Assembly: GCF_016019955.1 (NCBI RefSeq)
Contig: NZ_JAECRZ010000002.1
Location: 62,001-126,000, forward strand
DNA: 64,000 bases
Origin: Thiosulfatihalobacter marinus
GTDB taxonomy: Bacteria > Pseudomonadota > Alphaproteobacteria > Rhodobacterales > Rhodobacteraceae
Direction of reading: 5' to 3'
In this document: positions 9,154 through 18,170 of the stretch, piece after piece
How the letters are laid out: the number at the start of each line of letters is the position of its first letter
Numbering within the stretch: the first letter of the stretch is position 1
The notes under the pieces: generated by a model
Told to the model about the DNA's origin: nothing
What the model saw: the letters and a program-made list of their open reading frames with translations, nothing else
Databases searched by the model: none
Translations under genes and position numbers: made by a program

Positions 9154-10554
9154 ATGAGAGTGACCAGAGTAATCGCGATCGGTGTGATCGCGGCGTCTTT
9201 GGGGTTGGGCGTGGTGCACGCCCAGTCCCTTAGTGCAATGGATTCTCCGGCGGAATTCCCGCCGTCGGATTACAAGGGCAAGCAATATGTCGACAGCCGG
9301 GGCTGTGTGTATATTCGCGCCGGAATCGATGGCAACACCACCTGGGTGCCGCGCGTGTCCCGTGACCGCAAGGTGATCTGCGGGTTCAAGCCGACCTTTG
9401 ACGAGCCCGTGGCGGGAACGGTCAAGCCTCCCAAGCTGGACAGGAATGTGGTGACGATCGCGCCGGCCGCCACGCCGACCGAGTCGCCTGCGATCTTTGG
9501 CACGAGCAAGCCGAAAACCGCGGCGCCGGCCGCCACGGCCACGGCTGCCAAGCCGAAGGCGGCGCAACCGGCCCCCAAGACAGTGGCAAAGACCACTCCC
9601 AAGCCGAAAACAGCGACAGCCACCACCACGGCGGTGGTCGCGACCAAGCCAAAGACCGCAACGGGGCGCACGACGACATCCAGCGGTCAGCCGCTCTATA
9701 CCACGCCCGTCGCCGTGCCTCCGACCGCCACGACGACGCCGAAACCAGCCGCGACGACAACCACGACCGCGCCACGCCGCACGACGACGCAACCGGCCCG
9801 TGCCGCCGGAAGCCTGTCGCCCTGTCGGGGCGGTGCCAGCACCTATAAGGGGATGAAAGTGCGCTGTGGTCCGCAAAGCGAAAGCCCGGTTACGCCCGGT
9901 TCGGGCAACCCGACGGCCGCATCGCCAAAGATGCAGTTTGACCGGCAAAGCTCGTTGCGGCGGGGAACGCCGGGGCAGATCGTGCGTGAAGGCGAGGTCA
10001 GCCCGGACACTCGTGTCTTGCCGCGTCATGTGTATGAAACGAACCTTGCCACCCTGGTCAAGACCGATGTCCCCGAGGGGTATCGCCGGGTTTTTGACGA
10101 TGGCCGTCTGAATCCGCGCCGCGCCGAGATGACCTTTGCCGGAAAGGCCCAGTCTGACCAGATATGGACCCGCAAGACACCGCGCCGGCTTATCCAGCGC
10201 AAAGTGGGTGATACGGTGGTGGTGTCGTCCAAATCGTCATCCTGGGCGGCGCCGTACGAACCCGAGCCCGAGCCCGCGCCAGTTGTGTCCTCGCGATCGG
10301 GTGCGGCCGAAAAAACGTTGCGGTTGAGCGGCACGCCATATGTTCAGGTCGGCACTTATGCCGACAGCGACACGGCGCAGGCGGTGGCCAGGCAGGTGCG
10401 TGAGCTGGGCCTGCCGGTGCGGATTGGCAAGTATCAACGAGGTCAGGACGTGCGGCGTATCGTGCTGGCCGGGCCGTTCAGCGGCACGACAAGCGCCGAG
10501 GCCGCGCTGGACAAGGCGCAAGGCGCGGGATTTGCCGGAGCGTTCCTGCGATAG
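9154..10554 (+). CDS. SPOR-domain envelope protein with long low-complexity linker
   Basis: Probably an exported protein that binds denuded septal peptidoglycan through its C-terminal SPOR domain. The 466 residues begin with a signal peptide (hydrophobic core then VVHAQS). A short Cys-containing domain follows (about 40-90, including SRGCVYIRAGIDGNTTWVPR), then a Thr/Ala/Pro/Lys-rich disordered linker (about 90-215). A second Cys-rich patch (SPCRGGASTYKGMKVRCG) precedes the SPOR domain at about 390-466 (PYVQVGTYADSDTA). Proteins of this layout are common in Rhodobacteraceae. The exact partner is unknown. Confidence 0.8.
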   Translation: MRVTRVIAIGVIAASLGLGVVHAQSLSAMDSPAEFPPSDYKGKQYVDSRGCVYIRAGIDGNTTWVPRVSRDRKVICGFKPTFDEPVAGTVKPPKLDRNVVTIAPAATPTESPAIFGTSKPKTAAPAATATAAKPKAAQPAPKTVAKTTPKPKTATATTTAVVATKPKTATGRTTTSSGQPLYTTPVAVPPTATTTPKPAATTTTTAPRRTTTQPARAAGSLSPCRGGASTYKGMKVRCGPQSESPVTPGSGNPTAASPKMQFDRQSSLRRGTPGQIVREGEVSPDTRVLPRHVYETNLATLVKTDVPEGYRRVFDDGRLNPRRAEMTFAGKAQSDQIWTRKTPRRLIQRKVGDTVVVSSKSSSWAAPYEPEPEPAPVVSSRSGAAEKTLRLSGTPYVQVGTYADSDTAQAVARQVRELGLPVRIGKYQRGQDVRRIVLAGPFSGTTSAEAALDKAQGAGFAGAFLR

Positions 10555-10563
10555 CCGGGTTGG

Positions 10564-11571
10564 TCAGCTGTCGCAAATCCCCTGAAGCGCAACCCAGTCG
10601 CCATCCCCGAGCACCGGTTTGGGGGTGGTCGTGAACGGATCGGCCTCGATCAGGGCGAGCGTGGTTTCGCCCGAGGCATCCAGCGCATAGGCATAAGGGC
10701 TGATGCGCAGTTTGGCGGTTTCGAAGGCAAGGATCAGCGCCTCGTCATCCGGGCGCTGCCGGTCGGTCAGGATCAGGTCTTCGGCATGGGCGCGCAGGAT
10801 GTCTTGGCTGAGGTCGCCGGTGGTGAGCAGGCGAAAACTGGCTGAAATTCCGGCCGCTTGGAGCAATTCGCCGAGGGCATCGCCTGCGCGCAACCGCTCG
10901 GCAACGACAAAGCCGGCGGTTACGTCCGGCTCTTCGAAGTCTTCGATCGTGGCGCGATTGAGCAGGACGATCCCGCCGGGCAGGGCCGCCGCGCCCTGCA
11001 CACCGCCGGGAACAACCACGAGGCGGCGTACGCCCAGCCGCCGTTCCAGCTTGCGCAGCGCCGGGCGGGCGAGAAACCCGTCGCATGGCGCTCCGGTGAG
11101 CCTTAGACTTTGGGCGAGCAACGCATCGCCGATATCCTGGCGCTTGGCCTGGGGCACCACCGAGAGCGCGTGGTTTCGCAGCGCGCCGGGCAACCAGAAC
11201 AGGGCCAGCGCGGCAATCGCCAGCGCTGTCGCCCCGGCGATGGCCCAGCGCAACCGTCCGGGTTTGGGTTTGCTCCGTGCCACGGCGGCGCAGAGTTTTT
11301 CGATTGCCTGGATCATGTCGGCTTCGTCTGCGCCGATCTCCAGCGTTTCGCCGGGGTCGCCATCTGGAAAATAGATGGCCGGGCGGGTTCCGGGGTTTTG
11401 CCGGCGTACGGCGGGCAGGGACCAGTGGGCCAAGGCCCGGTCCTGCATGTCGGTGATGACCAGTGTGGCATCGCCGATCGACACGATCACGTCGCGGCGT
11501 TGTTCGTTCGGTGCGGGCCGCCAGAGGGCGGTTGCCTCGAGCCGTTGGTATTTCTGGAGTGCCGTGGTCAT
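10564..11571 (-). CDS. Membrane-anchored protein resembling an M48 peptidase without the zinc motif
   Basis: Function unknown. The 335-residue protein has an N-terminal beta-rich domain (about 1-100), a transmembrane helix (about 118-140: AIAGATALAIAALALFWLPG), then a domain whose segment ALPGGIVLLNRATIEDFEEP resembles the M48 sequence that precedes HExxH. Where M48 peptidases have the zinc-binding HExxH, this protein reads FVVAERLR, so it is probably not a zinc peptidase. I start at 11571 (MTTALQKYQRLEA) rather than at the weaker start at 11610. It converges on the SPOR gene with a nine-base gap. The M48 relationship is my pattern reading, not a search result. Confidence 0.65.
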   Translation of the reverse strand: MTTALQKYQRLEATALWRPAPNEQRRDVIVSIGDATLVITDMQDRALAHWSLPAVRRQNPGTRPAIYFPDGDPGETLEIGADEADMIQAIEKLCAAVARSKPKPGRLRWAIAGATALAIAALALFWLPGALRNHALSVVPQAKRQDIGDALLAQSLRLTGAPCDGFLARPALRKLERRLGVRRLVVVPGGVQGAAALPGGIVLLNRATIEDFEEPDVTAGFVVAERLRAGDALGELLQAAGISASFRLLTTGDLSQDILRAHAEDLILTDRQRPDDEALILAFETAKLRISPYAYALDASGETTLALIEADPFTTTPKPVLGDGDWVALQGICDS

Positions 11572-11642
11572 TGGGGGCTGCTCTGCCTCTGATTTGGGCA
11601 CAGAGTACACGGGGACGGCGCGTTGGGCAACGCGCCGCGAAA

Positions 11643-11707
11643 GGGGGCCAGCCCCCTCCTGGCCCTTTGGGCCAGTTCACCCCCGGGATATTTCCGGCCA
11701 AAAGAAG
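11643..11707 (+). repeat. Dispersed intergenic repeat, copy 2
   Basis: GC-rich hairpin segments (GGGGGCCAGCCCCC and TGGCCCTTTGGGCCA) followed by the core GGGATATTTCCGGCCAAAAG. It lies between the minus-strand membrane-protein gene and the MITE. Confidence 0.7.
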
Positions 11708-11721
11708 TGCGGGGGCCGGAC

Positions 11722-11989
11722 CTAGGGTCAGGACCCATTAATCCTGCGCCACTGGTTTAACAGATTTGCTGTCTGACTACGTACAATGCCGCAGGAATAG
11801 TGGTTCTATTTCAAGGCATTGAAAGGACGTCAGGCGGCAAATCCGTCAAATCCGTAGGACGCCAAATCCACTTCATCCCAGCGGCTTGGCACGCTTGGAA
11901 ATAGAGCCACTATGTCCGGCGCGCGCCAAACCCCCGATATTTCGTGGATTTGGCGCCAGTGGTGCAGGATTAATGGGTCCTGACCCTAG
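11722..11989. mobile_element. MITE-like element with 34-bp terminal inverted repeats
   Basis: The outer ends, 11722-11755 and 11956-11989, are inverted repeats matching at 33 of 34 positions; both begin CTAGGGTCAGGACCCATTAA from the outside. A nested inverted repeat pairs 11797-11815 with 11894-11913. The element is 268 bp and has no transposase frame, as expected for a MITE mobilised in trans. The CTAG ends suggest an IS5-like (CTAG/YTAR-targeting) transposase. The right-hand CTAG contains the stop codon of the neighbouring acyl-CoA ligase gene. Confidence 0.8.
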
Positions 11990-13614
11990 AGGGATCTGGC
12001 CAGTTTGCGCAGTGCGAATTTCTGGATTTTGCCAGTCGATGTTTTAGGCAATTCCTGGAAAACCACCTGTTTCGGGGTCTTGAACCCGGCAAGGCCTTGG
12101 CGTGCGAAGGCGATGATTTCGGCCTCGTCGGCCGTGGCGCCGTCAAGCAGTTCGACGAAGGCGCACGGCACCTCGCCCCATTTTTCATCGGGTCTGGCGA
12201 CCACGGCGGCAAGATTGACGGCCGGGTGGTGCATCAGCACGCCTTCCACCTCGACCGAGGATATGTTTTCGCCACCCGAGATGATGATGTCCTTGGCACG
12301 GTCTGTGATCTGGACATAGGTGTCGGGGTGCTGGATGGCGATGTCGCCCGAGTGGAAATAGCCGCCCTTGAAGGCTTCGGCGGTGGCGTCGGGATTCTTC
12401 AGGTAGCCTTTCATCACGCCATTGCCACGGATCATGATTTCCCCCTGGGTTTCGCCGTCCATCGGGATCCGGGCCATGGTTTCATCCATGACGGTGACAT
12501 GTTCGTTGAAGGGCATGGCCACGCCCTGACGTGCCTTGATCGCGGCGCGTTCGCTGCCTTGCAGGCCGTCCCAGCGGGCGTGATCCCAGAGGCATTCGGT
12601 GGCGGGGCCGTAGACCTCGGTCAGGCCGTAGACCTGTGTGACGTTGAACCCCATCGGTTCGATCCTGGCCAGCGTGGCCGGGGCGGGGGGGGCGCCGGCG
12701 GTGAAGACTTGGACCGTGTGGTCAAAGGCGCGGCGTTCGCGTTCGGGCGCGTTGACCAGCATGTTGAGCACGATCGGGGCGCCGCCGAAATGGGTGACAC
12801 CTCCGTCGGCGATGGCGTTGAAGATGTTGGGGGCGGTGATGTCGCGGCAGCACACGAGCGTGCCGCCGATCATGGGCATCATCCAGGTGTGGCACCAGCC
12901 GTTGCAGTGAAACAGCGGCACGATGGTGAGGTAGACCGGGTGCAGCACCATGCGCCAGCTGAGCACCTGGCCCATGGCGTTGAGATAGGCGCCGCGATGA
13001 TGGTAGACCACGCCCTTGGGATGTCCCGTGGTGCCCGAGGTATAGTTCAGCGCAATGCTTTCCCATTCATCCTCGGGCAGGATCCAGGCAAATGTTGCAT
13101 CGGCCCCGGCCAGCAGGGTTTCATATTCGGTGTGACGCCCGGTTGCGGGATGGCCGTGCGCCGGGTCGGCGACTTCGATGATCGCGGGAGCGGTCCCTTC
13201 CATCGTTTCGCAGGCCGCTTTGGCCAGGGGCAGGAATTCGGTATCGACAAGCAGCACCTTTGCCTCGGCGTGATCAAGAATGTAGGCCACGGTGTGCACG
13301 TCCAGCCGGGTATTGATGCTGTTGAGCACGGCGCCGCAGGCGGGTACGCCGAAATGCGCCTCGGCGGCGGCGGGGATGTTGGGCAGCAGGGTTGAGACCA
13401 CATCGCCGGGTTGCACCCCGATCGCGGCCAGCGCCGAGGCCAGCCGGGTGACGCGGTCGTGGTATTCGCGATAGGTTTTGCGATGCGGGCCATGGGCCAC
13501 GGCAAGGTGATCGGGAAAGACATCGCGCGCGCGGTTCAACCCGGACAGCGGTGTCAGCGGTACGTAATTGGCGGCGCATTTGCCCAGCCCGGTTTCATCT
13601 TTCATCCAGCCCAT
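11986..13614 (-). CDS. AMP-forming acyl-CoA ligase (AAE/DmdB-like group)
   Basis: Activates a carboxylic acid to its CoA thioester through an acyl-adenylate. The 542 residues show the P-loop NYTSGTTGHPKGV, the motif VYGLTEVYGP, the hinge DRAKDIIISGGENIS and the C-terminal lysine region TSTGKIQKFALRKLA. This group includes medium-chain ligases and the methylmercaptopropionate-CoA ligase DmdB of DMSP users. Substrate cannot be assigned from the sequence. The stop codon TAG lies within the CTAG end of the MITE; because the target site is duplicated, the reading frame appears unharmed. Confidence 0.82.
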   Translation of the reverse strand: MGWMKDETGLGKCAANYVPLTPLSGLNRARDVFPDHLAVAHGPHRKTYREYHDRVTRLASALAAIGVQPGDVVSTLLPNIPAAAEAHFGVPACGAVLNSINTRLDVHTVAYILDHAEAKVLLVDTEFLPLAKAACETMEGTAPAIIEVADPAHGHPATGRHTEYETLLAGADATFAWILPEDEWESIALNYTSGTTGHPKGVVYHHRGAYLNAMGQVLSWRMVLHPVYLTIVPLFHCNGWCHTWMMPMIGGTLVCCRDITAPNIFNAIADGGVTHFGGAPIVLNMLVNAPERERRAFDHTVQVFTAGAPPAPATLARIEPMGFNVTQVYGLTEVYGPATECLWDHARWDGLQGSERAAIKARQGVAMPFNEHVTVMDETMARIPMDGETQGEIMIRGNGVMKGYLKNPDATAEAFKGGYFHSGDIAIQHPDTYVQITDRAKDIIISGGENISSVEVEGVLMHHPAVNLAAVVARPDEKWGEVPCAFVELLDGATADEAEIIAFARQGLAGFKTPKQVVFQELPKTSTGKIQKFALRKLARSL

Positions 13615-13704
13615 CCGACCCTCCCTTGATTCTTCTGGTACATGTCGGTTTTACGACAGACGATATGGCGGGCGGTAGCGCGTATTATTCCCCGGGGGGA
13701 CAGC

Positions 13705-14634
13705 ATGACCACATCGCAGCAGGATCATCCGATGGCGGCGGCGCTTTTGATGTTGGGCGCAATGGCGTTGATCGGGCTGATTGACAATTTCATAGCACGG
13801 ATCGCCGAAAGCATCGGGCTTTGGCAATTCGTGATGCTGCGTTCGGCGCTGATGGCGCCATTCCTTGTGGTGATGGCGCGGATTGGGCTGGGGCGGTTGC
13901 GCCCTTTGCGCTGGCGCCGGGTGCTGGCGCGGGGCGTGATGCTGTCGGTATCGATGTTCCTGTATTTCGGGGCGCTGGGGCTGATGCCGATCGCCGAGGC
14001 GCTGGCCGGGCTTTTCACGTCTCCGATTTTTGTATTGTTGATCAATGCGTTGATCCAGCGGGAAAGGATCGGACCCCGGCGTATCCTGGCGGTGGCGGTG
14101 GGGTTTGTCGGTATTGTGCTGGTGTTGCAGCCCGGCGCGCGCGGAGTCAGCCTGGTGATGCTGATGCCGGTGGCCGCGGGGTTCTTCTATGCGATCAGCT
14201 CGATTGCGACGCGCAGCTGGTGCGCCGGGGAAAGCGCTTTGTCGCTATTGGGGGCGAACATGCTGTTGCTTGGGGGGCTGTCCGGGCTGGTGCAACTGGG
14301 GATTGGTGTGCTGGGGTCTGAGAACGGGACATATCTGGCGCGCGGCTGGGTTTGGCCGGTCTGGGATGTGGCGCCGTGGCTGCTGGTGCAGGCGGTGGGA
14401 TCTTTGGCCGGCGTTTACGGCATCATTCGGGCCTATCAGCTTGACGTGCCGTCGAATGTTGCGGTGTTCGAATACTCGGCCCTGATCTGGGCGCCGCTGT
14501 TCGGTTTTTTGTTGTTTGGTCAGGGTGTTGGCCCCTGGCAGATCCTGGGGGTCGCGCTGATTGCATTGGCTGGAGTGATCATTGCGTTGCGCTCGCGCCC
14601 GTCTCGGAAAGCGCGATCCGGGCTCGCGCGGTGA
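13705..14634 (+). CDS. DMT-superfamily (EamA) transporter
   Basis: Inner-membrane exporter of metabolites or drugs, substrate unknown. The 309 residues form about ten hydrophobic helices in two EamA repeats; the N-terminal half contains FYFGALGLMPIAEALAGLFT-like sequence typical of the family. I start at the ATG at 13705 because it follows GGGGGGA at good spacing. An in-frame ATG at 13642 would add 21 residues. It is transcribed away from the acyl-CoA ligase gene. A second DMT protein is at 47854-48759. Confidence 0.85.
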   Translation: MTTSQQDHPMAAALLMLGAMALIGLIDNFIARIAESIGLWQFVMLRSALMAPFLVVMARIGLGRLRPLRWRRVLARGVMLSVSMFLYFGALGLMPIAEALAGLFTSPIFVLLINALIQRERIGPRRILAVAVGFVGIVLVLQPGARGVSLVMLMPVAAGFFYAISSIATRSWCAGESALSLLGANMLLLGGLSGLVQLGIGVLGSENGTYLARGWVWPVWDVAPWLLVQAVGSLAGVYGIIRAYQLDVPSNVAVFEYSALIWAPLFGFLLFGQGVGPWQILGVALIALAGVIIALRSRPSRKARSGLAR

Positions 14635-14744
14635 GGCCCGCCGGGGCGATGCCGCAAAACCACCCAATTCGCGGCTAACTTGTTTCGAAGTTTACACACC
14701 TAATGAGAACGGCGGAATTGACCGCCTTTCAGTTGAGGTTTGCG

Positions 14745-15395
14745 ATGTTTGGGGCCAAGCGTGGATCAGGGCGCCGGGATATGGTGGCGCGGCGGCGTCA
14801 AAGCCTGGATGATCCGGTGATGACCGGTGCGGGATGCGGCCTGATCGAGGGCACGCTGGTGGCCGGGCGCGCGGGCTGGGTGCCGGTAGAGACGCTGGCG
14901 CCGGGCGATGAGGTGCTGACCTTTGACAACGGTTTCCAGCCCCTGACGGCGTTGATCCGCGATGACGCATGGTGTGAGGACATGCTGTTGCCCCGGGTTC
15001 TGTGGCCGCTGGTTGTTCCGGCGGGAACGCTGGACAATCGCGAACCGTTTTGGGTGCTGCCCCATCAAGGCGTGCTGATCGAATGCGAGGACGTGACGGA
15101 CGCGCATGGCGATCCTTATGCCGTCGCGCCCGGCGCGGCGCTGGAGGCGTTGCCGGGTGTCGTGCGCCAGCAACCGGGCGGCAGCGCGGCGGCATTGTTG
15201 CCGGTTTTCGCTGGGGACGAGATGGTGTTTGTCAATCATGGTGCGTTGTTGTTCTGCCCAAGCCACTGGGGCTTGCGGGAAGGCATCCTGCCACGCAATG
15301 GCGGGGCGACCAGCTATCGGATGCTGACCGTGGGCGCGGCCAGTGCATTGATAGAGGAGATGCTGGCGGACCCGGACGACAGCGCCGTTGCCTGA
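14745..15395 (+). CDS. Hint-domain (hedgehog/intein-type) protein
   Basis: The 216 residues are mostly a Hint_2 domain as found in many Rhodobacteraceae proteins. A candidate nucleophile Cys lies in GAGCGLIEGTLV, followed by WVPVETLAPGDEVLTFD, the A-block pattern of hedgehog/intein folds. LPHQGVLIE and VNHGALLF are candidate later blocks. Such domains can self-cleave, but no extein or toxin domain is attached here, so the role is unknown. The ATG at 14745 follows GAGG; an upstream ATG at 14703 would add 14 residues and lacks a visible ribosome site. Confidence 0.75.
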   Translation: MFGAKRGSGRRDMVARRRQSLDDPVMTGAGCGLIEGTLVAGRAGWVPVETLAPGDEVLTFDNGFQPLTALIRDDAWCEDMLLPRVLWPLVVPAGTLDNREPFWVLPHQGVLIECEDVTDAHGDPYAVAPGAALEALPGVVRQQPGGSAAALLPVFAGDEMVFVNHGALLFCPSHWGLREGILPRNGGATSYRMLTVGAASALIEEMLADPDDSAVA

Positions 15396-15417
15396 CGAGG
15401 CGCGCCAGAAACGAAAA

Positions 15418-15443
15418 CGCCCGGCTGCCAAGGCAACCGGGCG
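15418..15443. terminator. Bidirectional terminator hairpin between convergent genes
   Basis: A CGCCCGG...CCGGGCG stem with inner TGCC/GGCA pairing lies between the Hint gene (plus) and fadB/J (minus). On the minus strand it is followed by GTTTTCGT, giving a partial T-tract; on the plus strand the T-run is weak. Confidence 0.6.
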
Positions 15444-15467
15444 CATCATGTGGCGTGGTGCGCAGGG

Positions 15468-17663
15468 TTACGCGGCTTCAGCCCTGGGGCCGAAGCGGCC
15501 ATAGAAACTCTGGCCCTTTTCGGCCATTTCGCGCAGCAGCGGCGGGCAGGCAAACCGTTCGCCAAACCTGGCGGCCAGTTCGTCGCAACGCTCGGCGGCC
15601 CAGGGTGCGCCGACGATGTCGAGCCAGCTGAACGGGCCACCCGACCACGGCATGAAGCCCCAGCCAAGGATCGCGCCCACGTCGCCTTCGCGGATGTCTT
15701 CCAGAACACCGGCCTCCAGCGCACGCACGGCTTCCAGCACCTGGGCAAAGATCAGGCGATGCTGCACTTCGGTTAGTTCGGGCTGATCGTCCAGCAACGG
15801 GAACTTGTCGTTGAAGCCCTTCCAGTATCCCAGGCGCTTGCCGGTCTCGTCATAGTCAAAGAACCCGGCCTTGGCCTTGCGGCCAAAGCGGCCCTCGTCG
15901 ACCATCCAGAAGGTCACGTCATCGGCGATGGATTTCGGATAGGCATCGCCCATCGCGGCCATGGTTGCCTTGGCGATCTTGGCGCCGAGGTCCAGCGAGG
16001 TTTCATCGACCAGCTGGATCGGCCCCACCGGGAAGCCCAGAAGCTGTGCAGCGTGATCCAGCAGCGGGCGCGCCACGCCTTCACCGGCCATCATCACACC
16101 TTCGTTTATGTAGGGGATGATGCAGCGGTTGGCATAGAAGAAGCGTTCGTCATTGACGACAATCGGGGTTTTCCTGATCTGGCGCACATAGTCCAGCGCC
16201 TTGGCCACGGCGCGCGGGCCGGTTTCCTTACCTTTGATGATCTCAACCAGCGCCATCTTCTCGACCGGCGAGAAGAAGTGGATACCGATGAACTGATCCT
16301 TGCGCACGCTCGCCTCGGCCAGACCGGTGATTGGCAGGGTCGAGGTGTTGGAGGCAAAGATCGCATCCTCGGGGATGATCGCCTCGACCTTCCTGGTCAT
16401 CTCGGCCTTGACGCCCGGATCTTCGAACACGGCTTCGATGATCAGGTCCACGTCCGACAGAGCGGTCAGATCCGTGGTGGCGTTGATTTTCGCCAGCATC
16501 GCGTCTTTCTGCTCGGGCGTTGCCTTCTTGCGCTTGATACCCTTGTCCATGAAGCTTTCGGAATAGGCCTTGCCCCGGTCAGCGGCGTCCTGCGTGGTGT
16601 CGATCAGGACAACATCCATGCCCGCCCTGGCCGACACCAGCGCAATGCCCGCGCCCATCATGCCAGCACCCAGAACGCCAACCTTTCTGACGGTCTGGTC
16701 CGGTACGTCGGGACGGTTGGCACCTTTTTCCAGCGCCTCCTTGTTGATGAACAGGGACTGGATCATCGCCGAGGAGGACGGGTTCATCAGAACGTTGACG
16801 AACCAGCGCGCCTCGATCTTCAGCGCCGTATCAAACGGCACCATGGCGCCTTCGTACACGGCGCTCAGCAGGGCCTTGGCGGCGGGGTAAACCCCCCATG
16901 TGTTGCCGTTGACCATGGCCGAGGCGCCCACGAAGGTCATGAAACCGGCGGGGTGATAGGGTTCGCCGCCGGGCATTTTATAGCCCTTGGCATCCCACGG
17001 CTTGACCAGATCGGCGTCTTTTGCGTTCAGCACCCAGTCTCGCGCGGCGGCAACCGGATCGTCCACCACTTCGTCGATGATGCCGGCGGCCTTGGCTTTC
17101 CCGGGATCGACCATCTTGCCCTGCAACAGGAAGGGCGAGGCAGCCATGGCGCCCATCTTGCGCACGAAACGGGTGGTGCCGCCCATGCCCGGGAAGATGC
17201 CGACCATGATTTCGGGCAGGCCGATCTTGGCCTTGGGGTTGTCGGCACAGAAAATGCGGTGGCAGGCCAGCGGCAGTTCCAGGCCGATGCCAAGCGCGGT
17301 GCCGGGCAGGGCGGCGGCAATCGGCTTGCCGCCCTTGTTGGTCTTGGGATCCATACCCGCGCGTTCGATCTTGCGCAGGAAGGTGTGGCCCTGCATCGTG
17401 AAGTCGAACAGCGCCTTCGCGGGCTCGTCACCGGCGTTTTCGCGGATCGTGCCCAGCACGTTCAGGTCCATGCCACCGGCGAAGGTATCCTTGCCGCTGG
17501 TGATCACGGCGCCCTTGATGGCGTCATTGGCCAGCACTTCGTCGATGCAGGCTTCCAGTTCGCCAAAGGCTTCCTGGCGCAGGACGTTCATCGACTTGTC
17601 AGCCACGTCCCAGGTGATGATGGCAACGCCGTCGTCGCCCACGTTCATTGTGAAATCGGTCAT
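15468..17663 (-). CDS. fadJ: Fatty-acid oxidation multifunctional protein: enoyl-CoA hydratase / 3-hydroxyacyl-CoA dehydrogenase
   Basis: Carries out the hydration and NAD-dependent oxidation steps of beta-oxidation. The 731 residues comprise an N-terminal crotonase domain (oxyanion region FAGGMDLNVLG near 61-71, then EIMVGIFPGMGGTTR) and a Rossmann 3-hydroxyacyl-CoA dehydrogenase domain starting at KVGVLGAGMMGAGIA (about 327-341), with IGIHFFSPV further on. Start at 17663 gives MTDFTMNVG and follows AGGGAGA. Downstream of the thiolase on the same strand, it forms a fadA-fadB type operon. FadB and FadJ cannot be told apart here. Confidence 0.9.
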   Translation of the reverse strand: MTDFTMNVGDDGVAIITWDVADKSMNVLRQEAFGELEACIDEVLANDAIKGAVITSGKDTFAGGMDLNVLGTIRENAGDEPAKALFDFTMQGHTFLRKIERAGMDPKTNKGGKPIAAALPGTALGIGLELPLACHRIFCADNPKAKIGLPEIMVGIFPGMGGTTRFVRKMGAMAASPFLLQGKMVDPGKAKAAGIIDEVVDDPVAAARDWVLNAKDADLVKPWDAKGYKMPGGEPYHPAGFMTFVGASAMVNGNTWGVYPAAKALLSAVYEGAMVPFDTALKIEARWFVNVLMNPSSSAMIQSLFINKEALEKGANRPDVPDQTVRKVGVLGAGMMGAGIALVSARAGMDVVLIDTTQDAADRGKAYSESFMDKGIKRKKATPEQKDAMLAKINATTDLTALSDVDLIIEAVFEDPGVKAEMTRKVEAIIPEDAIFASNTSTLPITGLAEASVRKDQFIGIHFFSPVEKMALVEIIKGKETGPRAVAKALDYVRQIRKTPIVVNDERFFYANRCIIPYINEGVMMAGEGVARPLLDHAAQLLGFPVGPIQLVDETSLDLGAKIAKATMAAMGDAYPKSIADDVTFWMVDEGRFGRKAKAGFFDYDETGKRLGYWKGFNDKFPLLDDQPELTEVQHRLIFAQVLEAVRALEAGVLEDIREGDVGAILGWGFMPWSGGPFSWLDIVGAPWAAERCDELAARFGERFACPPLLREMAEKGQSFYGRFGPRAEAA

Positions 17664-17714
17664 GTTCTCTGTCTCCCTGAAGGATGCAATTCTGTCAGGC
17701 CGCAAGGCCATGTA

Positions 17715-18149
17715 TTAGGTCAGGCCGTCTTTCCAGAAACCGGCGGTGATCGGGTTGATGATGGCGGCATAGCGAAACCCTTGCGGTGCAACCCGCAACA
17801 CCAGAGTCTGGCGCTGGGGGTCAACCGGATGGGCATCCAGTGTGATACGATGCACATCCACCGTCGCCACAAGCAGATCGGGACCGGGGCGGATCACGTC
17901 GATCACTTCCTGGTACCAGACCGGACCCGCCGCACCGTCCGAAAGACGGTTCAGCGTTTCCAGATGCGTGCGCAGCTGGTCGGCATCTTGCAGCACCTTG
18001 GTCCTGTCGCCGTAGATCAGGGAGACCGGGAAATCGTAATAGGTCTCCATCTGCGCAAAGTCGCCTCGCGCTCCGGTTCGCCGCGCGGTGTCGAGAAACG
18101 CCCGCACCTGCGCCACGACAGGCCCGATCTGATCACGTGTTTCCGGCAT
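17715..18149 (-). CDS. NTF2/SnoaL-like small protein within the beta-oxidation operon
   Basis: Function unknown. The 144-residue protein has the alternating helix and beta pattern of NTF2-like folds: an N-terminal helix then GDFAQMETYYDFPVSLIYGD, and a beta-rich C-terminal half. No catalytic motif is recognisable. It sits between the thiolase and FadJ genes, 21 and 51 bases from them on the same strand, so it is probably cotranscribed. A role in acyl-CoA handling is only suggested by position. The ATG follows CCAGGAG. Confidence 0.6.
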   Translation of the reverse strand: MPETRDQIGPVVAQVRAFLDTARRTGARGDFAQMETYYDFPVSLIYGDRTKVLQDADQLRTHLETLNRLSDGAAGPVWYQEVIDVIRPGPDLLVATVDVHRITLDAHPVDPQRQTLVLRVAPQGFRYAAIINPITAGFWKDGLT

Positions 18150-18170
18150 CTCCTGGCCCTCCGGTCTGGC

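Noticed and set aside
9420-9800. Thr/Ala/Pro/Lys-rich repeated sequence as a tandem repeat array
   Set aside because: It is the disordered linker of the SPOR protein; units are not regular enough to call a DNA repeat.
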